A DNA stretch of 64,000 nucleotides from Bin87 sp965243255 (GCA_965243255.1 CBDEUH010000004.1:2418001-2482000), one strand, 5' to 3'; counted from the stretch's first letter, positions 42,579-51,359 are shown. Notes: a model not told the origin generated them from the sequence alone. A program made the numbers and translations.

Positions 42579-44417
42579 TTGAGCGACGATCGGAATAATG
42601 AGATACGCAACCTGGCCATCATAGCCCACGTTGATCACGGCAAGACGACGCTGGTGGATGCGCTGCTGAAGCAGGGGCGGGTTTTTCGGGACCACCAGCA
42701 GGTGGGCGAGCTGATTATGGACACCAATCCCCTGGAGAGGGAACGGGGGATTACCATTCTGGCGAAGAACGCATCGGTATCGTATCGGGGCGTGAAAATC
42801 AACATCATTGATACGCCGGGGCACGCAGACTTCAGCGGGGAAGTGGAGCGGGTGATGAACATGGCGGACGGGTGTCTGCTGCTGGTTGACGCGGTGGACG
42901 GGCCGATGCCGCAAACGACCTACGTGCTGCGCCAGGCGCTCGAGCAGAACGTGGCGCCGGTGGTGGTCATCAACAAGATAGACCTTCCGGAGGCGCGGGT
43001 GGCCGAGGTGGTGGATATGGTGCAGGACCTGTTCCTGGAGCTGGCGACGGATGCGGAACAGCTGGATTTTCCGGTGCTGTACACATCGGCCAAGCAGGGT
43101 TACGCAACCGTGGACCCGTCTGCGCCGGGGACGGATATGCAGCCGCTGTTCGACGGCATCCTGGACTCGGTGCCGCCGCCGACGGGCAATCCGGACGCGC
43201 CGCTGCAGATGCTGGTGGCCGCGCTGGACTATGACAACTACCTGGGGCAGGTGGCCATCGGACGCATCACCAACGGGACGCTGCGGCTGCGGGACGACGT
43301 TGCGCTGTTGAACCGGGACGGGGAGTCGTCCATCCACAACCTGGAGCGGATTTTCGTGTTTCACGGCATGGAGCGGGTGGAGGTAGCGGAGGCCGGGGCC
43401 GGGGACATTGTGGCGGTCACCGGGCCCGAGGGGGTCTCCATCGGCGACACGCTGGCCGGCGTGGAGTCGCCGGAGGCGCTGCCGACCATCGACGTGCAGG
43501 AGCCGACGGTGCGGATGACGTTCGGCGTGAGCACGTCGCCGTTCGTGGGAAGGGAGGGCGGACGGTGCACGTCTCGCAATCTGTATGAACGGCTGCTGCG
43601 GGAACTGCGCACCAACGTGAGCCTGCGGGTGGAGACTACGGAGAGTCCGGACGTGTTTGTGGTGGCGGGACGGGGGGAGTTGCATCTGTCCATCCTGGTG
43701 GAGACGATGCGGCGGGAGCAGTATGAGTTCCAGGTATCGCGTCCGGTACCGGTAACCAGGAAAATCGACGGCAAGACCCATGAGCCTTACGAGATTCTGA
43801 ACATCAGCACGCGGGAGGAATACCTGGGCGCGCTGACGGAATACCTGGCGGGTCGGCTGGCGCAGCTGCGGGATATGCAGTACACGGACAACGGCTACGT
43901 GAACCTGGAGTACCAGATACCGACGCGGGGCCTGATCGGGTTCAACGCATTCTTCCTGCGCACGACGCGGGGGGACGGCGTGCAGAGCAGCAGGTTTGAG
44001 TCGTATGAGCCGATGCAGGGGGAGATCAAGACGCAGCGGGGCGGCGCGCTGGTGGCGTCGGAGGGCGGGCCGGCGGTTACCTACGGGTTGCTGAACGCGC
44101 AACGGCGGGGCGAGACGTTCATCGACCCCGGGGCGCAGGTGTACGCCGGGATGGTGGTGGGCTGTCGGCGGCAGGAAGGGGACATTGAGATCAACGTCTG
44201 TAAGGAAAAGAAGCTGACCAATATGCGGTCATCGACGGCGGACATCGCGCAGCGCCTGAACGCAACGGTGAGGATGAGTCTGGAAGAGGCGCTGGAGTTC
44301 ATATCGGACGACGAGCTGGTGGAAGTTACGCCGCAGAGCTTCCGGCTGCGCAAGATGGAACTGTCGGCGGAGGGTCGCAAGCGTCTGCGGCGCGGCGGGG
44401 CCCGCAGCCGGGACTGA
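42579..44417 (+). CDS. typA: Translational GTPase TypA/BipA
   Basis: The 612-residue protein has the full TypA domain order: GTPase with G1 AHVDHGKTT, switch II DTPGHADF, G4 NKID; a beta-barrel domain II; two ferredoxin-like domains (GRGELHLSILVETMRREQYEFQVSRP); and the family-specific C-terminal domain (NMRSSTADIAQRLNATVRMSLEEALEFISDDELVEVTP). TypA binds the ribosome and aids assembly and stress adaptation. I use the TTG at 42579, which has GAGGTGA upstream; no ATG is near. Length is the family norm (about 610). Confidence 0.96.
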   Translation: MSDDRNNEIRNLAIIAHVDHGKTTLVDALLKQGRVFRDHQQVGELIMDTNPLERERGITILAKNASVSYRGVKINIIDTPGHADFSGEVERVMNMADGCLLLVDAVDGPMPQTTYVLRQALEQNVAPVVVINKIDLPEARVAEVVDMVQDLFLELATDAEQLDFPVLYTSAKQGYATVDPSAPGTDMQPLFDGILDSVPPPTGNPDAPLQMLVAALDYDNYLGQVAIGRITNGTLRLRDDVALLNRDGESSIHNLERIFVFHGMERVEVAEAGAGDIVAVTGPEGVSIGDTLAGVESPEALPTIDVQEPTVRMTFGVSTSPFVGREGGRCTSRNLYERLLRELRTNVSLRVETTESPDVFVVAGRGELHLSILVETMRREQYEFQVSRPVPVTRKIDGKTHEPYEILNISTREEYLGALTEYLAGRLAQLRDMQYTDNGYVNLEYQIPTRGLIGFNAFFLRTTRGDGVQSSRFESYEPMQGEIKTQRGGALVASEGGPAVTYGLLNAQRRGETFIDPGAQVYAGMVVGCRRQEGDIEINVCKEKKLTNMRSSTADIAQRLNATVRMSLEEALEFISDDELVEVTPQSFRLRKMELSAEGRKRLRRGGARSRD

Positions 44418-44469
44418 TCGAGGAGCTGAGAACATCAGCACTCAAGCGGCGCCGGCAGCGCAGAGCGAG

Positions 44470-45648
44470 GTGAACAAGGCGTGGTTCATGGCCGTGCTGG
44501 GGCTCACCGTTCTGGCGACGATAAGCGCGATCCTGATTGTTCCGCCGCTGTTGGTGGAAATCGCCACGGACCTGGAGATCTCGGTGGCCGTGGCCGGGCA
44601 GCTGGCGACGGCGACCTTTGCGGCCTGGGCGGTTACGGGAGTATCGGCCGGGCCACTGTCGGACTCGTTTGGCCGGCGGCCGGTGGCGCTGGTGTGCCTG
44701 GGGACACTGTCGGCATCGATGCTGGCGTGCGCGGTTGCGCCGAACCTGGAGACGCTGCTGGCGCTGCGGGTTTTGACCGGGCTGGGCGGGGGCGTGATCC
44801 CGCCCAACATCGTTGGTTCGGTGGCGGACGTGATTTCTCCGGAGCGGCGGGCGCGGGCGGTGGGTGCGCTGCTGGCGATTCAAGGGCTGGCATCGGCCAT
44901 CTGCGTGCCGCTGGTGGCGGTGCTGGCGGACGTGGGCGGTTGGCGGTTGCCGTTCATCGTGTACGGCGGCCTGCTGGTGGCCGGGCTGGTGGCCAACTGG
45001 CTGTGGCTGCCGAAAGGGCAGGGGGAGCGAGTACGGAACTTCGCCTACTTTTCCAGGTACAAGTCGCTGGTGTCCCTGCGGTTTTTCCGGGTGGCGGTGG
45101 CGGTGAACCTGACGCAGCGCATCGCGTACTGGGGCAGCATCAGCTACTTCGCCGCATATCTGATACATAGCTTCGACCTGAGCGTGGGGTTTGTGGCGCT
45201 GCCGCTGGCGGTGGCCGCGATGGGACAGATGGCCGGCAACTATGGTTCGTCCTTTGCCGCCAACCGGAGGCATCGGGCGGTGATAATTGCAGCTGTTACC
45301 GTCATCGGGGGAGCCTTCGGGCTGGCGGTGTTCACCGTGGACATGGGACTGTGGGCGACGGTAGCGGTGGCAACGGTGGGTATGGGGCTGCTGAGCATCA
45401 CGTTTCCCATCCTGGTGGCGGCCAGCACGGAGTACTCGGGCGAATCCAAGGCCACCGGCGTGGGGCTGATGGGATTCAGCAACCAGGCGGGCGGTATGCT
45501 GGGGGCGGCGATAGCAGGGGCGCTGCTGGCTGGCGTCGGCTATGCGGGGATCGGCTATATGTGCCTGGGGGTAACCATCGTGAGCGCGCTGCTGACGACG
45601 CGGTTCGGGCGGCAGTTCGGGGAGACGGCGGGGCAGGGGCGGGGGTAG
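44470..45648 (+). CDS. Major facilitator superfamily transporter
   Basis: The 392-residue protein has about 12 predicted membrane helices and the MFS motif in the loop between helices 2 and 3 (GPLSDSFGRRPVAL). It is probably a proton-coupled exporter, substrate unknown. From GTG 44470 the N-terminus is VNKAWFMAVLGLTVLATI. The frame remains open upstream to just after the typA stop, where GAGGAG is placed 8 nt before an ATC codon at 44434; the true start may therefore lie 12 codons earlier at a rare non-ATG codon. Confidence 0.88.
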   Translation: MNKAWFMAVLGLTVLATISAILIVPPLLVEIATDLEISVAVAGQLATATFAAWAVTGVSAGPLSDSFGRRPVALVCLGTLSASMLACAVAPNLETLLALRVLTGLGGGVIPPNIVGSVADVISPERRARAVGALLAIQGLASAICVPLVAVLADVGGWRLPFIVYGGLLVAGLVANWLWLPKGQGERVRNFAYFSRYKSLVSLRFFRVAVAVNLTQRIAYWGSISYFAAYLIHSFDLSVGFVALPLAVAAMGQMAGNYGSSFAANRRHRAVIIAAVTVIGGAFGLAVFTVDMGLWATVAVATVGMGLLSITFPILVAASTEYSGESKATGVGLMGFSNQAGGMLGAAIAGALLAGVGYAGIGYMCLGVTIVSALLTTRFGRQFGETAGQGRG

Positions 45649-45666
45649 GAACGTCGGAATCGGGAT

Positions 45667-46176
45667 GTGGTGGATTTGAGGATTTACAGGATTTTTGGTT
45701 ACGCGGGCGTGATGCTGGCCCTGCTGGGAGCGTTGGTGCTGGTTGGGTGCGCGGTGGGGGAGCCGGCGGCGGATTTTGCGCTGACGACTTTTGACGGCGA
45801 GGAGTTCCGGCTGTCGGAGCAGCGGGGCAGCGTGGTGGTCATCAACTTCTGGTATCCTTCGTGCCCGCCGTGCCGGGACGAGATGCCGGCCTTTCAGGAG
45901 GTCTGGGAGCAGTACCGGGGGCGCAACGTGGGGTTCATCGGGCTGTTCGTGCCGCAGGGATTCGACACCGAGGAATCGGCGCGGGAGTTCGTTGACGAGC
46001 TGGGGCTGACCTTCACCTTCGCCACCGACGTGCAGGCGCTGGTGGCCCAGGAGTATGGCGTGGAGTACTTTCCCACCACTTACTTCATCGACCAGGGCGG
46101 GCGGGTGCAAAGCATGGAGATCAGCCGGATGGATGCGGAAAGCCTGACCGAGATACTGGACGACCTGCTGGGCTAG
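45667..46176 (+). CDS. TlpA/ResA-like thiol-disulfide lipoprotein
   Basis: The 169-residue protein begins with a lipoprotein signal (GYAGVMLALLGALVLVGC) and continues with a thioredoxin fold: FRLSEQRGSVVVINFWYPSCPPCRDEMPAFQEV with the active CPPC, then the cis-proline region VEYFPTTYFIDQGGRV. It would reduce periplasmic-side disulfides, possibly in cytochrome c maturation. Start is GTG 45667. It follows the MFS gene by 18 bp and precedes the CopD-like gene by 3 bp, giving a run of at least five same-strand genes. Confidence 0.9.
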   Translation: MVDLRIYRIFGYAGVMLALLGALVLVGCAVGEPAADFALTTFDGEEFRLSEQRGSVVVINFWYPSCPPCRDEMPAFQEVWEQYRGRNVGFIGLFVPQGFDTEESAREFVDELGLTFTFATDVQALVAQEYGVEYFPTTYFIDQGGRVQSMEISRMDAESLTEILDDLLG

Positions 46177-46179
46177 GCT

Positions 46180-46659
46180 ATGGACGCGGCGGACATCATC
46201 CTGCTGGTCATCCGCTGGGCGCATGCGCTGGCGGCGGTGGTCTGGATTGGGGGCAGTCTGTTCATGCTGCTGGCGGCCCGGCCGGCGCTGCGGTCGCTGC
46301 GCAGTGAGAGCGGCGATGACGGTTCCAGCGGCGTGTTGGGGCGGGCGTTGAGCGCGGAGTTCCGGCCCATGGTGCTGACGGCCATCGGGGTGCTGATTGT
46401 GAGCGGGGTGGTGCTGACGGTGGACCGGCTGACGTCGGATGCGGCGGGGCTGGCCTACACTGGGGTGCTGGTGGCGAAAATCGTGCTGGCGGTGTACGCT
46501 TTTGTCATCGCGTGGCTGCTGCCGCGGCGGGGAAACAGGGCGAGGGGCGTCGGGGGCGTACTCGGCGGGCCGACGGCGCTGGTCATCGTGGGCGTCATCG
46601 TCATTGGGTTGGCCGACGTGTTGACGTGGCTGTTTGAGCGAGGACTGATTGGGCCATGA
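46180..46659 (+). CDS. CopD-like membrane protein
   Basis: The 159-residue protein has four predicted membrane helices. IRWAHALAAVVWIGGSLFML near the start is the CopD-type signature with a histidine and a W-I-G-G turn; SAEFRPMVLTAIGVLIVSGVVLT and a third and fourth helix follow. CopD-domain proteins are linked to copper or haem handling, but the role here is not shown. The next gene begins within its stop (ATGA). Confidence 0.75.
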   Translation: MDAADIILLVIRWAHALAAVVWIGGSLFMLLAARPALRSLRSESGDDGSSGVLGRALSAEFRPMVLTAIGVLIVSGVVLTVDRLTSDAAGLAYTGVLVAKIVLAVYAFVIAWLLPRRGNRARGVGGVLGGPTALVIVGVIVIGLADVLTWLFERGLIGP

Positions 46660-46877
46660 ACACCGAATTGCTCGATATCATCGCTTGCCCGGTGTGCAGG
46701 GGGCCGCTGGATTTAGAGGCGGGGGAAATCGCTGGAGAGGGCGCGCCCGACGCCGGGGAAGTGCTGACGGGGACGTTGATCTGCGCGGGGTGCGGGGAGC
46801 GTTATCCCATCGCCGGAGGTATCCCGAACCTGCTGCCGCCGGAGTTGCGGGATGCTGAGGCGGCGGCGGGGCGGTGA
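46656..46877 (+). CDS. Trm112-like zinc-ribbon protein
   Basis: The 73-residue protein reads LLDIIACPVCRGPL and later LICAGCGERYPIAGGIPNLLP, the pattern of the Trm112/YcaR family: a CPxC knuckle, a second CxxC and the closing IxxGIPxLL. Trm112 proteins activate methyltransferases in other systems; bacterial members are mostly uncharacterised. Its ATG overlaps the CopD-like stop by 4 bp. Confidence 0.9.
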   Translation: MNTELLDIIACPVCRGPLDLEAGEIAGEGAPDAGEVLTGTLICAGCGERYPIAGGIPNLLPPELRDAEAAAGR

Positions 46878-46920
46878 TGTAATATGTATGGGGCGATAGA
46901 TTTGGCTTTGGAGATTTCTG

Positions 46921-47325
46921 ATGGGGTATCCGATGACGATAGACTTGGAGCGGCTGTACCGGGAGCAAGCGCTCAGTGGCAAGTATCGGAAACTGTACGA
47001 ATACCTGTGCGGTATGCCGGAGCCTGAGTGGGAAACCTCGTTCAGGGAGATTGAGACCATCGTCGGGTTCAAGTTGCCTGCGGCAGCGTGGGAGAACCGG
47101 CTCTGGTGGGTGGACAGCGGGCATGACCACGTAAGGGCTTGGCTTGCCGCCGGCTGGAAAACGGCGGAGGTTGATCAGGACGCGGGAGAGGTGAGGTTCT
47201 GGCGCAAGGATTCAGCAGCCGCCCGGAGCCGCACCCTGGATGAAATTTGGCCGGCACGATCCTTTGGGCCCTGGCCGGAGGGCCTGAGCCTGCGGCGAGA
47301 AGACCTTTACGAAGACAGGATTTAA
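46921..47325 (+). CDS. DUF7662-like domain protein
   Basis: The 134-residue protein matches the pattern KYRKLYEYLCGMPEPEWETSFREIETIVGFKLPAAAWENRLWWVD, which is the DUF7662-type module: a short helix, a Phe-Ile-Glu-Ile helix, a LPxxA turn and two tryptophans. The second part repeats a strand with WLAAGWKTAEVDQDAGEVRFWR. The function is unknown. It lies 7 bp before a PIN-domain gene, so it could be a partner or antitoxin; that is inference. Confidence 0.65.
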   Translation: MGYPMTIDLERLYREQALSGKYRKLYEYLCGMPEPEWETSFREIETIVGFKLPAAAWENRLWWVDSGHDHVRAWLAAGWKTAEVDQDAGEVRFWRKDSAAARSRTLDEIWPARSFGPWPEGLSLRREDLYEDRI

Positions 47326-47332
47326 CGCAGCG

Positions 47333-47755
47333 ATGTTTGTTGACACCAACATCCTGGTTGGCGCTCGCGCTGTTGACGCTCCACACCACGATGCGGCTGC
47401 CGGTTTATTGGGACGCGCATATTAGGACCGAGAGCCACTGCACATCAGCCGCCAGATTATAAGGGAGTACATGGCGGTGGTTACGCGCCCACAAACGTGG
47501 TTGGCTCCCCTGACGTCCGGCGAGGCCGTGGATGACGTGAACCGGATGCTCAGCGACTTTGAGATACTTGAGGACGGGCAGGGAGTAACCGACTGGCTGC
47601 TGGAGTTGCTCCGGGAAGTGCCGGCAGGCGGGCGTCAGATTCACGACGCCAATATTGTGGCTACCATGCTGGCCTACGGGGAGCGGCGTCTGTTGACTTT
47701 CAAAGTGGCCGACTTTCGTCGTTATGGAGATCGTATTGAGCTGATTGACACGTAA
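47333..47755 (+). pseudogene. PIN-domain (VapC-like) ribonuclease gene interrupted by an in-frame TAG
   Basis: From ATG 47333 the frame reads MFVDTNILVGARAV, the PIN N-terminal strand with the first Asp, then meets TAG at codon 31 (47423-47425). After it the same frame continues with HISRQIIREYMAVVTRP, then IHDANIVATMLAYGERRLLTFKVADFRRY, giving the remaining acidic residues and ending at 47755. One base change would restore a 140-residue VapC-like toxin. It is either inactive, under suppression, or a sequencing error. A downstream ATG (47471) could give a protein lacking the first catalytic Asp. Confidence 0.8.
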
Positions 47756-47777
47756 CGATCGGACTCATCAGAAGAAA

Positions 47778-47803
47778 TAGGGGCGAATAATTATTCGCCC
47801 CTA
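47778..47803. repeat. Intergenic palindrome, GGGGCGAAT family
   Basis: TAGGGGCGAAT, centre AATT, ATTCGCCCCTA: an 11-bp perfect inverted repeat between the convergent PIN and UGSC genes. Confidence 0.9.
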
Positions 47804-47828
47804 CGTGTTATGGCGTATTGCGGGGCAA

Positions 47829-48365
47829 TCAGCTGCTGGTCAGGATGGCGACTACTTCGGAGGCGAGGCCTTCGGCGCGTTCGCGCAGGGCGGGACGGTC
47901 GAGGTTTTCGATGGGATGTTGGGTGAAGATGGTGGGATAGTCTTCGGCGCCCCACATCTTGGCCATGGCCTGGGCCGTGGGAATGAAGCGGTCGGTGCAA
48001 ATGGTGGCGGAGGGGAGGCCGGCCTTCTCAACGTGGATTCCGTCGTGCACACTGCACGCGCTGCAGCTCCCTCAATCGCCGATGGCGACCACCACTGAGT
48101 CCACGCTGGATACCAGCTCCTGCAATTCTTCGGGGTCGGCCGGCCGGGAGGCGCTGGGCTTGCGCAGCCAGTGGACTTCGCGGATTTCGTAGCGATTGCG
48201 CAGCACTTCGGCCAGCTCTTCCAGGAGCACGTCGGCGTTGCGCTTGCTGTCGTCGATGAGGCCGACGCGGGTGCCGGCCAGGGAGGGCAGGCGGGGCGCG
48301 CCGTCGAAGGGCGCGATGACGGGTTCCGTAACCGGGTTGACCAGGGTGTATTGTTGGGTTGCCAT
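47829..48365 (-). CDS. UGSC family selenoprotein (in-frame UGA read as selenocysteine at residue 98)
   Basis: From ATG 48365 (AGGAGG upstream) the frame reads through position 97, meets TGA at 48074-48072, and continues in the same frame with GSCSACSVHDGIHVEKAGLPSATICTDRF to a TGA at 47829. The junction, VVVAIGD-U-GSC, is the motif that names the UGSC family, known to contain selenocysteine or cysteine at this site. With the readthrough the protein is 178 residues, with Sec98 and nearby Cys101 and Cys104. Its biochemical role is not known. A hairpin follows the UGA. It is last in a six-gene minus-strand run. Confidence 0.88.
48044..48058 (-). promoter_or_regulatory. Candidate bacterial SECIS hairpin
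   Basis: Beginning 13 nt after the UGA, CGTGCA pairs with TGCACG (6 bp) around a GTG loop. Bacterial SECIS elements lie just downstream of the UGA with a G and U in the apical loop, which this has. An alternative pairing, CTGCA with TGCAG, starts earlier. No structure was computed. Confidence 0.4.
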
Positions 48366-48398
48366 GTTCGGCCCTCCTGAGCGTGGATCGGGTTGACC

Positions 48399-49466
48399 TT
48401 AGGGTATGTTGACGGCTTTGGTGACGGCGGCGGAGCCGACTTTCGGGCCCCAGCTGGGGATGACGGAGGCCATGTTGGACTCCTCTCCGCCGGCGAATAC
48501 TACCAGAATGTCCGCCGGCTGGGGAATCAGGGATACCATGGCGGCCTCGTCGCCCGGCTCGATGTCGCCGCGGAGAACGAGGCCGCGTTTGAGGTCGGCG
48601 ACGGAGCGCTGGATGTTGGCGTGGAGGTATTCGCGAACCCGGTCCTTGGTCCAGTCGCGCCACAGGTTGCTGTTGCCGGCGAAGGTTACGACAATCTGGC
48701 CCTGGCGGATGCCGACGGAAAGGTCGCCGACGGAGCCGGAGGTGGACATTGACGTGCCCAGCGACGAGGCAACGTCGGCCATGGCGTAGAGGATGGCCTC
48801 GGGTCGGCCCACGGCACGGAGTTGGCGGGGGCTTTCGCCGGCGAAGACGGTTACCGTGCTGTCCGATGCGTCAAAGCCTCGTTCCACGTGGAGGGGCGTC
48901 CAGTGGGTTTCGCCCTCGGCTTCGGCGATGCAGTAGGTGTACTTGCCGGGATGGCCGATGACGCTGCGGTCGAAGAGGCCGGGGATGGCGGCGCAGGCGT
49001 TCATCAGGATGAGGCGGATAGCGCGTCCGATGGTGCCGTTGGCGCGGTTGCCAGGGCCGAAGAGGTTGTTGCGGCTGTTCAATCCGATTTGCTCGCGAAT
49101 GGGGCCGTTGACGATGCAGAGCACCGCCGCGCCGCCCATGCTGGAGGAGGGGCCGACCAGGTTGAACACCGGGTCGAGCATGGCTTCGGTGGCGGCCAGC
49201 ACGACGGGGAAGTACTCGGGGAGACAGCCGGCCATCACGGAGTTGGCGGCGGCCTTCTCCACGGTGATGACGCGGCGTCGCTCGGGCAGTTCGCCGATGA
49301 CGTCGTCGGGGGCGCGGGCGGCGTAACCGATGAACTCGGCGACGCGGGCGGTGGTTGGGGGAACGATGGGGAGGCCGTCGCTCCAGCCGAGATCGTAGCC
49401 GCGTTCGATGGCGGAGAGGGCGTCATCCCAGGAAGTGGTAGTGGTGTCGGTGAAGGTGGTGGTCAA
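48399..49466 (-). CDS. Conserved protein of unknown function coupled to the UGSC selenoprotein gene
   Basis: I do not recognise the fold of this 355-residue protein. Visible features are WDDALSAIERGYDLGWSDGLPIVPPT near the start, PSSSMGGAAVLCIVNGPIREQIGLNSRNNLFGPGNRANGTIGRAIRLILMNAC in the middle, and LVVFAGGEESNM near the end, with four scattered Cys. No membrane segment is seen. I start at TTG 49466, which has AGGGG 8 nt upstream; a longer frame would begin inside a palindromic repeat. It precedes the UGSC gene by 33 bp and may act with it. Confidence 0.7.
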   Translation of the reverse strand: MTTTFTDTTTTSWDDALSAIERGYDLGWSDGLPIVPPTTARVAEFIGYAARAPDDVIGELPERRRVITVEKAAANSVMAGCLPEYFPVVLAATEAMLDPVFNLVGPSSSMGGAAVLCIVNGPIREQIGLNSRNNLFGPGNRANGTIGRAIRLILMNACAAIPGLFDRSVIGHPGKYTYCIAEAEGETHWTPLHVERGFDASDSTVTVFAGESPRQLRAVGRPEAILYAMADVASSLGTSMSTSGSVGDLSVGIRQGQIVVTFAGNSNLWRDWTKDRVREYLHANIQRSVADLKRGLVLRGDIEPGDEAAMVSLIPQPADILVVFAGGEESNMASVIPSWGPKVGSAAVTKAVNIP

Positions 49467-49502
49467 TTTGGTTGCCCCTGGCGCGGTAAGGTCTGACGCT
49501 GG

Positions 49503-49530
49503 GCAGGGGCGAATCATCATTCGCCCCTGC
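49503..49530. repeat. Intergenic palindrome, GGGGCGAAT family
   Basis: GCAGGGGCGAAT, centre CATC, ATTCGCCCCTGC: a perfect 12-bp inverted repeat just upstream of the UGSC-associated gene. Confidence 0.9.
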
Positions 49531-49552
49531 AGGTTGAGAATGGGATGGGAGA

Positions 49553-50500
49553 TCAGGCGCGGGCGTACTTGGAGAAGCTGCGGAGTTCCTTGGGCGGGTC
49601 CATGTGGCTGCCGCGGATGGTGAAGGAGACCTCGGCGACGTACACAGCGCCGGTGCTGTCCACGGCGATGCCGTGGGGCGCGATGAACTGGCCGGGGCCT
49701 TCGCCCTCTTCGGGGGAGCCGAACATACAGACGCGGTTGCCGTCCCGGTCGTAGATGGTGACGCGGTGGCCGAGGCCGGGGGCGTCGTCCACGCCGCCCA
49801 TGCCGTTGAGCTCGCCGACGTAGATGTGGCCCTGCCAGTACACCATGGAGTCGGGACGGTGGATGTTGCTCCACATGGTGAGGAAGGTGCCGTCGGTGTC
49901 GAAGAGCTGGATGCGGTGGCATTCCCGGTCAACGACATAGACGCGCTCGTCCTCGTCGAAGGCGATGTTGTGGGGACGGATGAACTGGCCGGCGTCGATG
50001 CCGGGCTCGCCCCAGGAGAACTTGTACTGACCCTCGGGGCTGTACACGTGGATGCGGGAGTTGCCGTAGCCGTCGGAGATGTAGATGTCGCCGTTGCTGG
50101 GACGGATGGCGGCGGAGGTGGGCCGGTTGAAGGGCTGGCCGCTCCAGCGGGGGGCGGGATGGTTCTTTTCGCCGATTTCCATCAGCTTTTCGCCGGTGAC
50201 GCTGAACTTCTGGATGGTGTGGATGCCGTCGTCGGCGGCGAGGAGGGTGTCGTCAGCGGAGCTGTAGTAGAGGCCGTGGGTGCGGTTTTCGCTGAAATGG
50301 CCCTGTCCGAAAGAGCGCTCGAAGTTGCCGTCCTTGTCAAAGACCATGATGGGGTGCTCGCCGCGGGTGAGGATGAACACGCGGTCATCGCCGTCCACGG
50401 CGACGCCGGGGCATTCCAGCAGGCGCATACCGTCGGGCAGCTTCAGCCAGTCCTCGACGAACGTGTATCGAAAATCTCCCTGGCCATAAACTTCAGGCAT
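49553..50500 (-). CDS. NHL-repeat beta-propeller protein
   Basis: The 315-residue protein is made of NHL-type blades: GVAVDGDDRVFILTRGEHPIMVFDKDGNFERSFG, AIRPSNGDIYISDGYGNSRIHVYSPEGQYKFSWG, NIAFDEDERVYVVDRECHRIQLFDTDG, and GIAVDSTGAVYVAEVS. Relatives include the peptidyl-alpha-hydroxyglycine amidating lyase fold and many sugar- or ligand-binding propellers. No signal peptide is seen. GGGAGAA precedes the ATG. It sits between an SDR gene and the UGSC-associated gene in the minus-strand run. Confidence 0.88.
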   Translation of the reverse strand: MPEVYGQGDFRYTFVEDWLKLPDGMRLLECPGVAVDGDDRVFILTRGEHPIMVFDKDGNFERSFGQGHFSENRTHGLYYSSADDTLLAADDGIHTIQKFSVTGEKLMEIGEKNHPAPRWSGQPFNRPTSAAIRPSNGDIYISDGYGNSRIHVYSPEGQYKFSWGEPGIDAGQFIRPHNIAFDEDERVYVVDRECHRIQLFDTDGTFLTMWSNIHRPDSMVYWQGHIYVGELNGMGGVDDAPGLGHRVTIYDRDGNRVCMFGSPEEGEGPGQFIAPHGIAVDSTGAVYVAEVSFTIRGSHMDPPKELRSFSKYARA

Positions 50501-50569
50501 GATGTTCTCCCTTGTGAAAGTGTGACGTGATTGGGTTGACGTGCGGGGCCTATCTTACTTGCCGGGGCA

Positions 50570-51340
50570 CTACTGGGCAATACATCCGCCGTCGATGACC
50601 AGCTCGGCGCCGGTGACGAAGGATGCTTCATCGGAGGCCAGGTACAGCACGCCGTAGGCTACCTCGATGGGATGGGCGCGCCGGCCCAGGGGCACCAGGG
50701 CCAGCCGCTGGGCGGCGACTTCGGGGTCGGCGTAGGTGGAGGCGGACATGGGCGTCATAATCGGGCCGGGATGGACCGAGTTGCAGCGGATGCCCTCGGC
50801 GGCGTACTGGATGGCGGTGGACTTGGTGAAGAGGCGGACGGCGCCCTTGGAGGCGTTGTAAGGGTGGGAGCGGGACCAGGCTCCGGAGAGGCCGGCGATG
50901 GAGGATATGTTGACGATGGAGCCGCCGCCGGCCCGGCGCATAGCGGGGATGGCGGCCTTGGTGCCCAGGAAGACGCCCTTGGAGTTGATGTCCATGACGC
51001 GGTCCCAGTCTTCAACGGAGGTGTCTGCCATGGCGATGTTGTGGGCGCCGGCGGAGATGCTGATGCCGGCGTTGTTGACCAGGGCGTCCAGGCGGCCGTA
51101 GCGTGCTTCGGCCAGGGCGACGATGGCCTGCCAGTCGGTTTCGGAGGTTACGTCGAGATGGGTGTAGGCGACGTCCAGGCCGGCGGCGCGGCAGTCGGCC
51201 TCTACCTGTTGGCCGAGGTCGTCGAGGATGTCGCCGAAGACGACTTTTGCGCCCTCTTCGGCGAAGAGGTTGACTTCCTCGGCGCCCATGCCGCGGGCGC
51301 CGCCGCTGATGATGGCAACCTTGCCGTCCATTCGGGCCAT
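50570..51340 (-). CDS. Short-chain dehydrogenase/reductase (classical SDR)
   Basis: The 256-residue SDR carries SGGARGMGAEEVNLF, NNAGISISAG, NISSIAGLSG and the Y-x3-K in YNASKGAV. It is the third paralogue in the window and is less like the other two than they are to each other. The NAD(P)-dependent alcohol or ketone substrate is unknown. AGGAGCA precedes ATG 51340. The VOC gene starts 19 bp upstream, consistent with an operon. Confidence 0.92.
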   Translation of the reverse strand: MARMDGKVAIISGGARGMGAEEVNLFAEEGAKVVFGDILDDLGQQVEADCRAAGLDVAYTHLDVTSETDWQAIVALAEARYGRLDALVNNAGISISAGAHNIAMADTSVEDWDRVMDINSKGVFLGTKAAIPAMRRAGGGSIVNISSIAGLSGAWSRSHPYNASKGAVRLFTKSTAIQYAAEGIRCNSVHPGPIMTPMSASTYADPEVAAQRLALVPLGRRAHPIEVAYGVLYLASDEASFVTGAELVIDGGCIAQ

Positions 51341-51359
51341 GGTGTATTGCTCCTGGTGT

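Noticed and set aside
47423..47425. TAG in the PIN gene as a pyrrolysine or suppressor codon.
   Set aside because: There is no pyrrolysine context and nothing else in the window suggests amber recoding; a nonsense mutation or error is simpler.
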